Positions 41,982 to 43,133 of a stretch of DNA of 43,133 bases are shown here, in pieces. The stretch covers positions 1 through 43,133 of the forward strand of contig NZ_QMEV01000046.1 of assembly GCF_003284935.1 (NCBI RefSeq). The letters run 5' to 3'. A program made the position numbers and the translations under genes. This stretch comes from Mycobacterium colombiense (GTDB lineage: Bacteria; Actinomycetota; Actinomycetes; Mycobacteriales; Mycobacteriaceae). The notes under the pieces were generated by a model. That model was given only the letters and a program-made list of their open reading frames with translations. It made no database searches and had not been told where the DNA came from. The number at the start of each line of letters is the position of its first letter. The first letter of the stretch is position 1.

Positions 41982-42761
41982 ATGCGGGCTCGACGGAACA
42001 AGTCGCCGAACCGGTTTTTCGCGATGTCCGACACGGGACAGGCGCCGACCGCCGACAACGGTCGGCCCAAGATGTCCGCGCGCGCGTTGGCGCAGGTCAT
42101 CGAGCGGAGCTCGCGGTTGCAGGGCCCGGCCGCGGAGGCCTACGTGACGCGGCTGCGCAACGCCCACCCCAATGCCGGCCCGGCGGAGATCCTCGCCAAG
42201 CTGCACAAGCGATACCTGGCGGTCGTGACGGCCGGCGGCGTTGCCGTGGGGGCCGCGGCGACCATCCCCGGCATCGGCACGATCAGCGCCCTGTCCGCCG
42301 CCGCCGCCGAGACAGTGACGTTCCTGGAGGCCACCGCGTTCCTGGTGCTGGCGGTGGCCGTGGTCTACGACATCCCCGCCGACCACCGGGAGCGACGCCG
42401 CGCGCTGGTGCTGGCGGTGCTGGTCGGCGACAACAGCAAGCACGCCGTCGCCCAGCTGGTCGGCCCGGGCCGCACCAACGGCGGCTGGATCTCCGAGAGC
42501 CTGGCCGCCCTGCCGCTGTCGTCGATGTCGAAGCTGAACTCGCGACTGCTCAAGTCGTGGGTCCGCAAGTACACCCTGCGCCGCGGCGCCCTGCTGTTCG
42601 GCAAACTGCTGCCGGTCGGCATCGGGGTCGTGGTGGGCGCCATCGGCAACTACCTCGCCGGCAAGAAGATGATTCGCAACGCCAACCGGGCTTTCGGCGC
42701 ACCGCCCGCCCGCTGGCCCCGCGCGCTGCATCTGGTGCCCCCGGTCCACGAAGCCGGTTAG
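41982..42761 (+). CDS. conserved membrane protein (Rv1249c-like)
   Basis: 259 residues from ATG 41982, with an excellent ribosome binding site (AGGAGAG, 41970-41976). A hydrophilic N-terminal 75 residues precede two hydrophobic segments (YLAVVTAGGVAVGAAATIPG and TVTFLEATAFLVLAVAVVY), a soluble middle, and a third hydrophobic stretch (LLPVGIGVVVGAIGNYLAG). This resembles M. tuberculosis Rv1249c, annotated only as a possible membrane protein; an EcsC-like arrangement is conceivable but not demonstrable here. It lies between the divergent MFS gene and kgd on the same strand as kgd, and is followed by a strong stem-loop, so it is probably transcribed separately. Confidence 0.85.
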   Translation: MRARRNKSPNRFFAMSDTGQAPTADNGRPKMSARALAQVIERSSRLQGPAAEAYVTRLRNAHPNAGPAEILAKLHKRYLAVVTAGGVAVGAAATIPGIGTISALSAAAAETVTFLEATAFLVLAVAVVYDIPADHRERRRALVLAVLVGDNSKHAVAQLVGPGRTNGGWISESLAALPLSSMSKLNSRLLKSWVRKYTLRRGALLFGKLLPVGIGVVVGAIGNYLAGKKMIRNANRAFGAPPARWPRALHLVPPVHEAG

Positions 42762-42796
42762 CGGCGATCGCACCCGCGGCCGCGGCGGGTCGCCGC
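42761..42796 (+). terminator. stem-loop after the Rv1249c-like gene
   Basis: GCGGCG (42761-42766) pairs with CGCCGC (42791-42796), and ACCCGC (42772-42777) with GCGGGT (42785-42790), leaving a 5-base bulge and a 7-base loop. The stem begins at the last base of the stop codon. There is no U-tract. A terminator between this gene and kgd is likely. Confidence 0.45.
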
Positions 42797-42979
42797 CATC
42801 GGGACGGGCCCCCGGCCCCCCTTCAACCTGGCGGATCGGCGGCGAAAGGTTAGCCTTTATAGGGCGGAAACAATGGGTACCGCCATCGGTGTGAGGTGCT
42901 CGGCCATCCGGGGCCGACGAGGGTGCAGGCGCCGCGGGAATGCGCTTGCGGAACAGAAGGATTGAGGCGAACTGCGGTC

Positions 42980-43133
42980 GTGAGCAACATAAGTTCACCG
43001 TTCGGGCAAAACGAATGGCTGGTCGAGGAGATGTACCGCAAGTTCCGCGACGACCCCTCGTCGGTCGATCCGAGCTGGCACGAATTCCTGGTCGACTACA
43101 ACCCCGAGCCCGCCAACGAGCCCGCGCCGACCG
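42980..43133 (+). CDS. kgd: 2-oxoglutarate dehydrogenase/alpha-ketoglutarate decarboxylase Kgd, N-terminal start (cut by window edge)
   Basis: Only 51 residues are present from GTG 42980 before the right edge. ISSPFGQNEWLVEEMYRKF and DDPSSVDPSWHEFLVDY are the strongly conserved N terminus of the mycobacterial E1o/SucA protein (Rv1248c), a roughly 1230-residue enzyme. It combines an E2-like acyltransferase domain with the thiamine-dependent E1 and works in the TCA cycle. This N-terminal segment is the short helical arm that docks partner subunits, and it precedes the proline/alanine-rich linker. The 218 bases upstream hold a stem-loop and a TAGCCT -10 candidate (42851-42856). Identity is secure despite the truncation. 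Confidence 0.95.
   Translation, partial: MSNISSPFGQNEWLVEEMYRKFRDDPSSVDPSWHEFLVDYNPEPANEPAPT

Noticed and set aside
42845..42863. AGGTTAGCCTTTATA resembling an IdeR iron box upstream of kgd
   Set aside because: Only the left half matches the consensus TTAGGTTAGSCTAACCTAA; the right half fails. The TAGCCT part is better read as a -10 box.
1..43133. Search for CRISPR arrays, tRNA or rRNA genes, and an integrase or complete insertion sequence
   Set aside because: No regularly spaced repeats, cloverleaf, rRNA segments or transposase/integrase motifs were seen by eye; the insert carries no recognisable mobility gene.

Overview
The window is high-GC actinobacterial DNA that reads as a Mycobacterium chromosome outside the M. 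tuberculosis complex. From remembered family sequences, gene order follows, in inverted orientation, the M. tuberculosis segment Rv1278 to Rv1248c. The run is: an SbcC-like ATPase (cut by the left edge), an SbcD-like nuclease, a SixA phosphatase, lprC/lprB, a two-gene ABC exporter, a DUF732 protein, embR, pknH, an Rv1265-like protein, an Rv1264-like adenylyl cyclase, amiB2, a HIT protein, an FAD monooxygenase, udgB, tap, a glycolate-oxidase-like gene, cyp130, a TetR regulator, an acyltransferase, deaD, lprE, a large nuclease-helicase, an Rv1250-like MFS gene, an Rv1249c-like membrane protein and the start of kgd (cut by the right edge). No rRNA, tRNA or CRISPR array was seen.

Region by region. 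1-3650: a DNA-repair pair with a 4-base start/stop overlap, a secreted proline-rich protein and a histidine phosphatase. 3660-9100: two lipoproteins divergent from a heterodimeric ABC exporter with one degenerate ATP site, then a small secreted protein. 9370-16570: signalling genes (EmbR, its cognate-type kinase PknH, a cAMP cyclase), an amidase and a HIT protein. 16700-20640: a 1309-residue membrane GGDEF/GGDEF/EAL protein not present at this place in M. tuberculosis. 20650-26370: luciferase-like oxidoreductase, FAD monooxygenase, UdgB, a Tap-type efflux pump broken by a frameshift, and an FAD-linked oxidase. 30810-43133: P450, TetR, acyltransferase, RNA helicase, lipoprotein, a frameshifted nuclease-helicase, MFS transporter, membrane protein and kgd.

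The accessory part is about 4.4 kb (26374-30811) between the glycolate-oxidase-like gene and cyp130, which I recall as neighbours in M. tuberculosis. It carries a two-gene unit. The first gene encodes an 848-residue protein with an N-terminal PD-(D/E)XK nuclease of the DUF4297/Cap4 type, a NACHT/STAND-type ATPase and an unrecognised C-terminal region. The second encodes a roughly 350-residue protein I do not recognise. The unit has its own strong ribosome binding sites, looks more AT-rich than its surroundings and has repeated TGTCTCAC motifs at its left junction. This is the best candidate in the window for an undescribed system, most likely anti-phage or anti-plasmid defence; that function is inference.

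Two core genes (tap and the nuclease-helicase) each carry one apparent frameshift in a short GC-rich low-complexity tract. These may be real mutations or assembly errors.
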